Positions 55,256 through 63,931 of a DNA stretch of 64,000 bases are shown here, one piece after another. Source of the stretch: Bacteroidaceae bacterium (GTDB taxonomy: Bacteria; Bacteroidota; Bacteroidia; Bacteroidales; Bacteroidaceae); assembly GCA_902362375.1 (NCBI GenBank), contig CABIVS010000008.1:274019-338018 (forward strand). The letters run 5' to 3'. The notes below the pieces were generated by a model. The model saw nothing but the letters and a program-made list of their open reading frames with translations, did not search any database and had not been told where the DNA came from. Positions within the stretch are counted from its first letter, which is position 1, and each line of letters opens with the position of its first letter. The translations under genes were made by a program, and so were the position numbers.

Positions 55256-58200
55256 ATGAAAGAAATTATAAAACACAAGTTCTCATACTTGTTATTCTTC
55301 CTTTTGTTGGCTTCGTGTTTTGCTTCAGCTTATGGGCAAGAACGAACGATCACTCTTAATCTATCAAAAGTACCCTTAAATACTGCTTTGAAAGAAGTTG
55401 AGAGACAAACCTCAATGTCAGTAGTCTATAACACAAATGATGTTGATATAAATCGCATCGTATCCATCAAGGTAACAAAAGAATCTCTGAATAATGTAAT
55501 GAATCAGTTGTTCAGAGGAGTTAATGTCAGTTTTTCAATAGTAGATAATCATATTGTACTTTCTGCAAAGAGTAATAAAGAAGATCAGCAGAAAAAAACT
55601 CCAATTATGGCGAGTGGTACTGTTACCGATTCAAAAGGAGAACCATTGATCGGAGTTAGTATTCTGGTAAAAGGAACTTCAAATGGTACTATCACTGATA
55701 TGGATGGAAATTTCAAAATACAGGCTGCCAAAGGTGATGTGCTTGAAGTATCCTATATCGGTTATGCCTCCCAAGCAATCACGCTTGCCAATGCTCAACC
55801 TCTGAAAGTAACTTTAGGAGAAGATACGCAAGTATTGGATGAAGTTGTTGTTACTGCATTGGGTATCAAGCGTGCAACAAAGGCATTAAGTTATAATGTA
55901 CAGGAAGTAAAAGGTGATGAATTGACAGCTGTAAAAGATGCCAATTTTATGAATTCACTATCAGGAAAGGTTGCCGGTGTTCAGATTAATAGTGGTGCAA
56001 CCGGTGCTGGTGGTGCCACACGTGTTGTTATGCGTGGAATGAAATCTCTGACTAAAGATAACAATGCATTGTACGTGATTGACGGTGTACCTATTTTTAA
56101 TACAGGGAAAAGCGGTGGTGAAGGGTTATTCGGAGACATGGGAGGATCAGATGCCGTTGCTGACTTAAACCCGGATGATATTGCTAGTATCAGTATGATG
56201 ACCGGTCCTTCAGCGGCAGCATTATATGGTTCTGCTGCGGCAAACGGTGTTGTTTTAATTACTACTAAAAAAGGCCAAACAGAGAAAACTACCATAACAG
56301 TATCCAACAGTACTACCTTTTCTAAAGCATATATTATGCCGGATATGCAGAACCGTTATGGCACAAGTTCCGGATTATTCAGCTGGGGAGAATTGACAAA
56401 CCGTCGATATAACCCATCTGACTTTTTTGAAACAGGATCCAATGTTATCAATTCGGTAGCATTATCTACAGGAAATACCAAAAACCAAACCTATCTTTCT
56501 GCTTCTACAACTAACTCTGGTGGTATTCTTCCGAACAACTCCTATAACCGTTATAATTTTACGGCACGTAATACCACCCATTTTCTAAATGATAAGCTTA
56601 CTCTGGATATCGGTGCACAATATATCGTTCAGAACAACAAAAACATGGTTTCTCAAGGACAGTATTATAACCCTCTCCCATCACTGTATCTATTCCCTCG
56701 TGGAGACAACTTTGACGAAATTCGTTTGTATGAACGTTATAATACTAACTACGGCTATATGGAGCAATATTGGCCTTATGGTGATGCAAGTTTGTCATTA
56801 CAAAATCCATATTGGATACAAAATCGTATCAACCGTACTTCCAACAAGAAACGTTATATGATGAACGCTTCTTTGAAATGGCAGGCTACAGATTGGCTCA
56901 ATGTTGTCGGTCGTGTCAATCTGGACAACTCCGACTACCGGAATAAAAACGAAAAATCAGCTTCTACATTAACAACATTCTGTGGTGTAAGCGGTGGTTT
57001 TGAAGATGCTATGCGTCAGGAACGTTCTTTATATGCCGATTTCCTGGCCAATATAGATAAAACATTCGGTGATTTTCATTTAACAGCCAATGTTGGTGCT
57101 TCCATATATCATACTTCAATGGATCAGTTATATATTGCAGGCGACCTGGTTATTCCCAACTTCTTCCAGATCAACAATATTAATTTCTCCGCCAACTATA
57201 AACCGGACCCTACCGGATATGAAGATGAAATTCAAAGTATTTTTGCCAGTGCTGAATTAAGTTGGAAAAATCAACTGTATTTAACTGTAACCGGACGTAA
57301 TGACTGGGATTCAAAACTTGCATTCTCCAAACAGAAATCTTTCTTTTATCCGTCAGTCGGTTTATCGGCTTTATTATCAGAAATGGTTAAACTACCAGAG
57401 GTGATTTCTTATGCTAAAATACGCGGTTCGTATACAGTGGTAGCCTCTTCTTTTGATCGTTTCCTTACTAATCCGGGTTACGAATACAACAGCCAGACAC
57501 ATAACTGGGCGAATCCGACCGTATATCCGATGGACAATATGAAACCTGAAAAGACTAAATCCTGGGAAATCGGTTTGAACTTGAAATTCTGGGGAAATCG
57601 GTTTAATTTAGACGCTACTTACTATCGTTCTAACACATTAAACCAAACATTTAAGGTGGATATCCCCTCTTCTTCCGGATATAAACAAGCGATTGTACAG
57701 GCCGGTAACGTGCAAAATCAGGGTATTGAATTAGCTTTAGGATTCAGTGATAAATGGGCAGGATTCGGATGGTCTTCTAATGTTACCTTCACTTTAAACC
57801 GTAACAAGGTGAAACGACTGGCAAGCGGCAGCGTGAATCCTGTGACAGGAGAAGCTATCCAAATGGATGAAATGAATGTGGGTTGGTTAGGTAAAGAGAA
57901 TGTAGCTCCCCGCGTCATCCTGACAGAAGGAGGTTCCATGACCGATATCTATGTATACAACCAACTGACAAAAGACAATAACGGTAATATAAAAGTCGAT
58001 CAGAATGGTAATCTGGGTATCACTTCATCAAACACTCCGGTAAAAGTCGGTAATCTGGATGCTGATTTCAACCTCGGATGGACCAATCATTTCAATTACA
58101 AAGGAATCGACTTGGGAATTGTATTATCAGCCCGTGTAGGCGGATTAGCTTATTCGGCTACTCAAGGTATTTTAGATTATTATGGAGTGTCGGAATCATC

Positions 58201-58558
58201 TGCAACAGCTCGTGATAATGGTGGTATTCCTATTAATAACGGTAAAGTTGATGCCCAAAAGTATTACCAAGCTATCGGTACGGGTGAAGGTGGCTATGGC
58301 CGTTATTATCTATATAGTGCAACCAATGTACGTTTGCAGGAATTGAGCTTAAATTATACACTTCCTAAAAGATGGTTTAAAAATGTGGCGAATATTACTT
58401 TAGGTGTTGTAGGACGTAATTTATGGATGATCTACTGTAAAGCTCCATTCGACCCGGAATTGTCTGCCTCTACCTCCAGTAACTATTATATGAATGTAGA
58501 CTACTTTATGCAACCCAGCTTGCGTAACTTCGGTTTTAATGTGAAAGTTCAATTCTAA
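55256..58558 (+). CDS. SusC-family transporter with STN signalling domain (ON partner of the switch)
   Basis: 1100 residues with a signal peptide (1-27, ASAYG). STN domain at about 30-102 (ITLNLSKVPLNTALKEVERQ, then SFSIVDNHIVLS), carboxypeptidase-like domain at about 118-193 (ASGTVTDSKGEPLIGVSILV), TonB box at 195-201 (DEVVVTA), plug (ALYVIDGVPIFN, MTGPSAAALYGSAAANGVVL) and a 22-strand barrel ending FGFNVKVQF. Residues 172-206 are encoded by the 105-bp inverted repeat. The STN domain predicts control through an anti-sigma/ECF-sigma pair, not present in this window. The rest of the protein is ~60% similar to the headless SusC at 50068. It imports N-glycans (context). SusD follows by 17 bp. 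Confidence 0.95.
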   Translation: MKEIIKHKFSYLLFFLLLASCFASAYGQERTITLNLSKVPLNTALKEVERQTSMSVVYNTNDVDINRIVSIKVTKESLNNVMNQLFRGVNVSFSIVDNHIVLSAKSNKEDQQKKTPIMASGTVTDSKGEPLIGVSILVKGTSNGTITDMDGNFKIQAAKGDVLEVSYIGYASQAITLANAQPLKVTLGEDTQVLDEVVVTALGIKRATKALSYNVQEVKGDELTAVKDANFMNSLSGKVAGVQINSGATGAGGATRVVMRGMKSLTKDNNALYVIDGVPIFNTGKSGGEGLFGDMGGSDAVADLNPDDIASISMMTGPSAAALYGSAAANGVVLITTKKGQTEKTTITVSNSTTFSKAYIMPDMQNRYGTSSGLFSWGELTNRRYNPSDFFETGSNVINSVALSTGNTKNQTYLSASTTNSGGILPNNSYNRYNFTARNTTHFLNDKLTLDIGAQYIVQNNKNMVSQGQYYNPLPSLYLFPRGDNFDEIRLYERYNTNYGYMEQYWPYGDASLSLQNPYWIQNRINRTSNKKRYMMNASLKWQATDWLNVVGRVNLDNSDYRNKNEKSASTLTTFCGVSGGFEDAMRQERSLYADFLANIDKTFGDFHLTANVGASIYHTSMDQLYIAGDLVIPNFFQINNINFSANYKPDPTGYEDEIQSIFASAELSWKNQLYLTVTGRNDWDSKLAFSKQKSFFYPSVGLSALLSEMVKLPEVISYAKIRGSYTVVASSFDRFLTNPGYEYNSQTHNWANPTVYPMDNMKPEKTKSWEIGLNLKFWGNRFNLDATYYRSNTLNQTFKVDIPSSSGYKQAIVQAGNVQNQGIELALGFSDKWAGFGWSSNVTFTLNRNKVKRLASGSVNPVTGEAIQMDEMNVGWLGKENVAPRVILTEGGSMTDIYVYNQLTKDNNGNIKVDQNGNLGITSSNTPVKVGNLDADFNLGWTNHFNYKGIDLGIVLSARVGGLAYSATQGILDYYGVSESSATARDNGGIPINNGKVDAQKYYQAIGTGEGGYGRYYLYSATNVRLQELSLNYTLPKRWFKNVANITLGVVGRNLWMIYCKAPFDPELSASTSSNYYMNVDYFMQPSLRNFGFNVKVQF
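55768..55872 (+). repeat. 105-bp perfect inverted repeat, right arm
   Basis: Perfect complement of 52763-52867; codes for residues 172-206 of the SusC, from the end of the carboxypeptidase-like domain through the TonB box. The surrounding coding sequence of the two SusC genes is much less similar. Confidence 0.97.
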
Positions 58559-58575
58559 AAGAAAAAGCTAATGTT

Positions 58576-60126
58576 ATGAGAAAATATTTAAGAAATATCA
58601 CAGTCGGTGCCGCTCTATTGTTACTGGCAGGAAGCTGTACCGATAAATTTGAGGAGTATAATACGAATCAATATCAAATTCATGATGCAGACCCTGCTAC
58701 TTTGATGAAGTCTATGATTGAAACAATTGTGAATATTCAGCAGAATGACTCTCAAATGCAGGATCAGATGGTGGGACAGTTAGGTGGCTATCTATGCTGT
58801 TCTAACACATGGAGTGGTACAAACTTCAGTACATTCAATCAGAGCGACGCCTGGAATGCCACTCCTTGGAACACTCCGTTTGAAAAAATATACGGAAACT
58901 TTTTCCAGATACAGGAAGCAACTAATTCTACCGGACATTATTATGCTTTCGCCTGCATGATACGTGCCATAACGATGCTTCGCGTTGCAGATTGTTATGG
59001 ACCGATGCCTTACAGCCAAGTAAAGAAGGGGAATTTCTATGTATCTTATGATACCCAGGAACAGGTCTATACTAATATATTAAGTGATTTAGCCAATGCA
59101 GCTGATGTTTTGTACAACTATTATGTAGAAACAAATGGTAATGCCCCATTGGGAGCCAATGATCCGGTTTTCGATGGAAATTATTCAGGCTGGGCTAAGC
59201 TAGCCAATTCAATGCGTTTACGTGTTGCAATGCGAATCAGCGGAACATGGCCAAGCATTGCTCAAGAGGCAGCTGAAGCAGCAGTAACACATAAGGCAGG
59301 ATTGATTGAAAGTAACTCGGATAATGCTATGCTTTCTTGTGGCACACAAAGTAATCCATATCAACTGGCAGCTGTAAGTTGGGGTGATCTGCGTGTGAAT
59401 GCAAATATTGTAGACTATATGAATGCATATGACGATCCACGTATGCCGAAGTTCTTTAATAAGTCTACCCTTACCGGAAAAACAGATGAATATGTAGGTA
59501 TGCGTACTGGAGATGCTGATTTTAAAAAGGCAGACGCAGCGGGATTCTCTATTCCTGCATATACGGCAACTTCTAAATTAATGGTTTTCTGTGCTGCAGA
59601 AACGGCTTTTTTACGTGCAGAAGGAAAATTGCGTGGTTGGAATGTCGGTTCTAAAACAGCAAAAGCCTATTATGAAGATGGCATTAATTTGTCAATGGAA
59701 CAGTATCAGGTTTCAGCCACTGAATACTTGAAGATTGACGAGGCTCCTGTCGTATCACATGAAAGTGATGCTGTGCAAAATGCTACTGCTACAATTACCA
59801 ATACAGTGAGTGTGATGTGGGATGACAACGAGGCTGATAACGTAAATGGAAAGAATTTCCAACGTGTCATTACTCAAAAATGGATCGCCAATTATCCATT
59901 AGGATTGGAAGCATGGGCTGAATATCGCCGTACAGGTTATCCGGAACTTTATCCTTGCATTGACAATCTATCTGATTGTGGTGTGAGCAGCCAACGCGGT
60001 ATGCGTCGTCTAAGCTTCCCTTATACAGAGGCACAAAACAATAAAGCCAATTATGATCAGGGAGTAGCAGAACTTGACGGTGCTGATAATGAAGCTACTG
60101 ACTTGAAGTGGGCTAAGAAGAACTAA
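58576..60126 (+). CDS. SusD-like glycan-binding lipoprotein (plus cassette)
   Basis: 516 residues, lipobox LAGSC with Cys 21 (CTDKFEEYN). SusD-like_2 family: MQDQMVGQLGGYLCCSNTWS, YYAFACMIRAITMLRVADCY, GPMPYSQVKKGNFYVSYD, AETAFLRAEGKLRGWNVG, and QKWIANYPLGLEAWAEYRRT with TDLKWAKKN. It pairs with the SusC 17 bp upstream and the GH18 27 bp downstream. It is paralogous to the SusD at 48482, with clear differences in the middle, which suggests a different glycan preference. Confidence 0.94.
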   Translation: MRKYLRNITVGAALLLLAGSCTDKFEEYNTNQYQIHDADPATLMKSMIETIVNIQQNDSQMQDQMVGQLGGYLCCSNTWSGTNFSTFNQSDAWNATPWNTPFEKIYGNFFQIQEATNSTGHYYAFACMIRAITMLRVADCYGPMPYSQVKKGNFYVSYDTQEQVYTNILSDLANAADVLYNYYVETNGNAPLGANDPVFDGNYSGWAKLANSMRLRVAMRISGTWPSIAQEAAEAAVTHKAGLIESNSDNAMLSCGTQSNPYQLAAVSWGDLRVNANIVDYMNAYDDPRMPKFFNKSTLTGKTDEYVGMRTGDADFKKADAAGFSIPAYTATSKLMVFCAAETAFLRAEGKLRGWNVGSKTAKAYYEDGINLSMEQYQVSATEYLKIDEAPVVSHESDAVQNATATITNTVSVMWDDNEADNVNGKNFQRVITQKWIANYPLGLEAWAEYRRTGYPELYPCIDNLSDCGVSSQRGMRRLSFPYTEAQNNKANYDQGVAELDGADNEATDLKWAKKN

Positions 60127-60153
60127 TTTATATAATGCATAAAAAGGACTTTT

Positions 60154-61287
60154 ATGAAGAAAATTTATTTATTATACATTGTACTCATATCACTGGCAAC
60201 GACCTCATTAATCGGTTGCAATGACTGGACGGAGTCGGAAGCAAAAACTTTTCCCGAATCAATCGTATCGGATGAATATTATGCGGCCTTGCGTGCCTAT
60301 AAGCAAACAGATCACCAAGTTGCCTTTGGCTGGTTTGGCGGCTGGAGTGGTGAAGGTGCTTTTATGAAAAGCTCTCTAGCTGGTATTCCGGATAGCGTAG
60401 ATATTGTTTCTATTTGGGATAATGGAACAAATCTTTCTGAAGCTCAACGCAAGGATATGGCTTTTTGCCAGAACATGAAAGGTACAAAAATTATATACTG
60501 TTCAATTATCGGTGGTGTAGGAGACAAACTGACTCCACAGAACATACTGGATAATTGGAAAGAAATGGGATATAATAGTAAACAGGAAGCTATTAATGAT
60601 TTTTGGGGATACCCGTCAGACGAGAGTAATATAGAAGCAGTAGAAACTTCAATCCGCAAATATGCAAAAGCGATTGTAGATACTTTAAATCTATATGGTT
60701 ATGATGGATTTGATATAGATTACGAACCAGTGGCCGGACCCTACACCGGAAATATTGTCAATTCAGATGAACATTTGTTTTTCTTTATTGACGAATTAGG
60801 CAAGTATCTGGGACCGAAATCCGGGACTGGAAAACTATTGGTCATTGATGGTGAACCTCAAAGAATTAGTACCAAACCTGAAATTGGGACTTACTTTGAT
60901 TATTTCATTATTCAAGCCTATAATCCGGGTGGTGATTCTAATTTGGATGGAAGACTTATTGATGGTAACGTATGGGGACCGGCATTAATAGCTACTTTTA
61001 ATGGGGTGATGAGTGAGGAAGAAATCACCAGAAGAACTATAATGACTGAAAACTTCGAAGCGACCGATGCTGCGATGGATGGCGGTTATCCCTATACCGA
61101 CCGTTATGGGAATAGTATGAAATCTTTGGAAGGCATGGCACGTTGGCAGCCTAGAAATGGTTTCCGTAAAGGTGGGGTAGGAACTTATCACATGGAAGCA
61201 GAATTTGGTACTTCACCGGAATATAAGAATATACGTCGTGCCATCCAGATTATGAATCCATCATCACATTCATTACTTAAAAATTAA
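60154..61287 (+). CDS. GH18 endo-beta-N-acetylglucosaminidase-like lipoprotein (plus cassette)
   Basis: 377 residues, lipobox LIGC with Cys 22. Intact GH18 motif D184-GF-D187-I-D189-Y-E191, with E191 as acid/base. Further barrel strands are VDIVSIWDNGT, GTKIIYCSIIGGVGDKL and DYFIIQAYNPGGDSN. The matching B. thetaiotaomicron protein (BT1044, from memory) is a surface endoglycosidase for complex biantennary N-glycans. It has longer loops than the paralogue at 47320 (insert around NSKQEAINDFWGYPSDE). It releases glycans from host glycoproteins for the SusC/D pair. It is third in the currently ON operon. Confidence 0.91.
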   Translation: MKKIYLLYIVLISLATTSLIGCNDWTESEAKTFPESIVSDEYYAALRAYKQTDHQVAFGWFGGWSGEGAFMKSSLAGIPDSVDIVSIWDNGTNLSEAQRKDMAFCQNMKGTKIIYCSIIGGVGDKLTPQNILDNWKEMGYNSKQEAINDFWGYPSDESNIEAVETSIRKYAKAIVDTLNLYGYDGFDIDYEPVAGPYTGNIVNSDEHLFFFIDELGKYLGPKSGTGKLLVIDGEPQRISTKPEIGTYFDYFIIQAYNPGGDSNLDGRLIDGNVWGPALIATFNGVMSEEEITRRTIMTENFEATDAAMDGGYPYTDRYGNSMKSLEGMARWQPRNGFRKGGVGTYHMEAEFGTSPEYKNIRRAIQIMNPSSHSLLKN

Positions 61288-61295
61288 TGTAAACT

Positions 61296-62486
61296 ATGAA
61301 ACGTATGAATTATATAAGAACTTTATACTTCTCTGCAATTATAGCAGGCTTAGGAAGTATGGTAAGTTGCGGAGATGCGAAATATGATGCTTTAGACACA
61401 CATGCTTATATTGAAGAAGCACTTTCAAGTACAAGCCAAAAAGTAACTGTACAAGCCTCTGGCGAAAGTTTTACTACTCTAAATGTGCATCTTAGCAATC
61501 TTTCTTCTACAGACAACCATTATAAGTTGGTCACGGACCAATCTGTATTGGATGCTTATAACCACATTAATGGAACCGGATATATAATGTTGCCCGAAGG
61601 ATATTATACACTACCGGAAACTATTACAGTGAAAGCCGGACAGTATGCCACTGATGCCCTCTCTATTGCCTTGAAAGCTTTTAGCCAGGAAATGATGAAG
61701 TCAGGAGAATCATATGCGCTGCCTGTAAAACTTGTATTGCAGGATGGAAGCATTTCACCAATGGAAAATACCGGAACTTTTGTTATTTTAGCTGAAAGTA
61801 TTATTGAGTTTTCAGCCCCGATGTTTACCGGTTCTGCTAATTTAACTTCTAATAAATATGCAGAATCATCTGAAACGTATGCACAATATACGATAGAGGT
61901 TCGTTTTCAAGTAAGTAATATGAATAATCGAAATCGTGCTATTTTTAGTAATGGTAACGGTGATGCCCTGAATAATATCTTGTTGCGTTTTGAAGACCCG
62001 CAGTCTGATAATGAAAATTTCAAGGCTCATTCATTAGTACAAGTTGTGGGCCGTAATAGTCTTTATTTGAATCCAAGCAATTCTTTTAAGCCTAATGAAT
62101 GGCAACATCTAGCTCTAGTATGCGATGGTTCATCTTACCGTCTTTATATTAACGGAATAGATTCAGGTGTCTTGAGTATTCCATCGGGACCCACTATTTT
62201 TTCCAGTATAAGTTGGTTTTCTGCCGATACATGGTGGAGTGGTTGTAAGATCTTGATGAGCGAAGCACGTATTTGGTCTGTAGTTCGTTCCGCTTCTCAA
62301 ATTCAGAATAACATGACTCAAGTTAGCCCAAAATCTGTGGGTCTGGAAGCTTATTGGCGATTCAATGAAGGACAAGGCAATGTATTCGAAGATGCAACCG
62401 GCAAAGGTCATACTTTGACTACTTCTGTTACTCCTACCTGGATTGACGGTATTTTATCTACAGATAAATCTACCGAATGGAAATAG
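61296..62486 (+). CDS. DUF1735 + LamG-like surface lipoprotein (plus cassette)
   Basis: 396 residues, lipobox MVSC (Cys 25; CGDAKYDALD). Residues ~40-170 are a DUF1735-like domain (YIMLPEGYYTLPETITVKAG). Residues ~180-396 are a LamG/ConA-like jelly roll (AQYTIEVRFQVSNMNNRN, EWQHLALVCDGSSYRLYING, LEAYWRFNEGQGNVFEDATG). Paralogue of the protein at 46155 in the same order behind a GH18. Predicted surface glycan-binding protein. It starts 8 bp after the GH18 stop. Confidence 0.88.
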   Translation: MKRMNYIRTLYFSAIIAGLGSMVSCGDAKYDALDTHAYIEEALSSTSQKVTVQASGESFTTLNVHLSNLSSTDNHYKLVTDQSVLDAYNHINGTGYIMLPEGYYTLPETITVKAGQYATDALSIALKAFSQEMMKSGESYALPVKLVLQDGSISPMENTGTFVILAESIIEFSAPMFTGSANLTSNKYAESSETYAQYTIEVRFQVSNMNNRNRAIFSNGNGDALNNILLRFEDPQSDNENFKAHSLVQVVGRNSLYLNPSNSFKPNEWQHLALVCDGSSYRLYINGIDSGVLSIPSGPTIFSSISWFSADTWWSGCKILMSEARIWSVVRSASQIQNNMTQVSPKSVGLEAYWRFNEGQGNVFEDATGKGHTLTTSVTPTWIDGILSTDKSTEWK

Positions 62487-62509
62487 TAATAATTTAATCG
62501 TATGTACAT

Positions 62510-63463
62510 ATGAAAAATATATTTCAATCACTATCAATAGCAACTCTACTCGGCTTGTTTGTACCGTTCATTTCGTCCTGTAGCGATGATGAAGAAGTTT
62601 TTAACGAGTGGAATGCTACGTATGTGTCTCTACAGAGAAATGACTACTTATCGGGGAATGTAAAAAAGTTCAATCTGACTCATGATGCGAATGGAATCGG
62701 AGGAGATGAAATTAAGATGGCTTTTACTGTAAAAACACAGAAAGCAGTCTCTACAGATATCGTTATCACATTAAGTGCAAAAAGTGAAACAGAAGGGCTT
62801 GACGCAAGCCAGATCGTTTTAAGTTCCTCACAGGTTACTCTCAAAGAAGGACAGATGACTTCTGAAGAAATCACAGCAACGGTTGATCCGACGATATTTG
62901 CCAGTATCATGGAAAAAACAAGTTTCTCTTTCAGTGTCTCAATCAGTAATGTAACGACCAATGATAAGAACACTGTTATTAGCAGTAGCTTAAGTACATT
63001 ACCTGCCATTATTAATAAAGCTGCCTACTGCAATCTAAAAAGTGGTACTCCTGACAATAGCCAACTTATCAATAATCGTGCAGGTTGGATTATTAATGTA
63101 GAAGAAGGAGTAGAAGGCGCACCCAATAATTTAATCGATGGCAAGACTGGAACTGACGTTGCTCTAAATAATAAAGGATTCTGGTTTACCGTTGATTTAG
63201 GAGAAACTAAGCTTTTAACAGGTATCAAAACGAATCATTGGGGATATGCATTTGCTCCTAGAGAAGTGGAAATATTACAGTCTGAAAATGGTACGACATG
63301 GAAATCATTGAGTTCATTAACAATACCCAGTAATAGTACACAAAATATTACGTTCATCTCTCCTATTACTACGCGGTATCTGAAATATCAGATTATCACT
63401 ATCTCTACAAACGGTCGTACGGATGTTACAGAATTTAATGTTTACGAACCCAAAAGTGAATAA
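62510..63463 (+). CDS. DUF1735-like + F5/8 type C (CBM32-like) lipoprotein
   Basis: 317 residues, lipobox FISSC (Cys 24; CSDDEEVFN). An Ig-like N-terminal half (KMAFTVKTQKAVSTDIVITL, then SSSQVTLKEGQMTSEEITAT) is followed by a discoidin domain from ~185 (NNRAGWIINVEEGVEGAPNN, FWFTVDLGETKLLTGIKTNH, TTRYLKYQIITIS). F5/8C domains bind galactose, GlcNAc or similar ends, so it is likely an N-glycan-binding protein. The mirrored minus cassette has no separate counterpart; there an F5/8C domain is fused to the GH163 enzyme. Last gene of the plus operon before a terminator. Confidence 0.86.
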   Translation: MKNIFQSLSIATLLGLFVPFISSCSDDEEVFNEWNATYVSLQRNDYLSGNVKKFNLTHDANGIGGDEIKMAFTVKTQKAVSTDIVITLSAKSETEGLDASQIVLSSSQVTLKEGQMTSEEITATVDPTIFASIMEKTSFSFSVSISNVTTNDKNTVISSSLSTLPAIINKAAYCNLKSGTPDNSQLINNRAGWIINVEEGVEGAPNNLIDGKTGTDVALNNKGFWFTVDLGETKLLTGIKTNHWGYAFAPREVEILQSENGTTWKSLSSLTIPSNSTQNITFISPITTRYLKYQIITISTNGRTDVTEFNVYEPKSE

Positions 63464-63497
63464 ACATAATGAATAGATAACATAGAAATGATAGAAT

Positions 63498-63526
63498 AAA
63501 GGGTAACCCATTGGATTACCCTTTTT
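63498..63526 (+). terminator. Terminator of the plus N-glycan cassette
   Basis: AAAGGGTAA (63498-63506) pairs perfectly with TTACCCTTT (63516-63524) over a 9-nt loop, followed by TT. It lies 35 bp after the F5/8C gene stop. Confidence 0.88.
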
Positions 63527-63651
63527 CTTAGAAACATACCTCACAAACATACAGGTCAGTCCGAAAACCACGCTTTAGTTCAAACCCGTACCAGATTTGA
63601 ACTAATTCATTGTATAGGAGTTTAAACTAAACATTACACAATGAAAAAACG

Positions 63652-63771
63652 ATCTATCATACTATCATTTATTTTAGTAATATTCTAATTATCAAAAGAA
63701 TAAGTATGATAGATAACTCTAAAAAAATGTATCTATCATACTTTTACCAGTAAAAACGGGTTATCTATCAT
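63652..63771. repeat. Cluster of ATCTATCAT(ACT) motifs in both orientations
   Basis: ATCTATCATACT at 63652 and 63731, its complement AGTATGATAGAT at 63703, and ATCTATCAT at 63763. No gene was found in 63527-64000; this cluster and the two hairpins further on are the only structure seen in that ~470-bp tail. Confidence 0.6.
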
Positions 63772-63893
63772 CTACAAAATAGCCGTATAAATATTCTATA
63801 ATAAGCATAAGACGGCTTGCTTTTGTCACGATGAAATCATATAAATCCGAATATCGCAGCTCAAAAATCCCACTTAAACGGCGATAAGTTTAT

Positions 63894-63931
63894 AGCCCAC
63901 AAGTGTGGGCTGTATAGCCTGCATATGCAGG
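63894..63931. other. Two adjacent short hairpins near the right edge
   Basis: AGCCCAC (63894-63900) / GTGGGCT (63905-63911) with loop AAGT, then the 14-nt palindrome CCTGCATATGCAGG (63918-63931). Possibly part of a small RNA or the end of an element continuing outside the window. Confidence 0.4.

Larger units (their letters stand above)
52763..55872. mobile_element. Invertible SusC head segment with its recombinase
   Basis: The 2.9 kb between the inverted repeats (52868-55767) contains a tyrosine recombinase, repeat-rich non-coding DNA and the leader plus first ~171 codons of the plus-strand SusC. Because the arms are identical and in the same reading phase, inversion would fuse the head to the minus SusC and leave the plus SusC as the MHSF stub. 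SusC/SusD switches of this type run by Tsr-family recombinases are known in Bacteroides fragilis; equivalence here is inferred. Confidence 0.88.

Noticed and set aside
63317..63571. 84-codon minus-strand frame over the end of the last lipoprotein gene
   Set aside because: It overlaps the coding end and the terminator, with no recognisable protein pattern.
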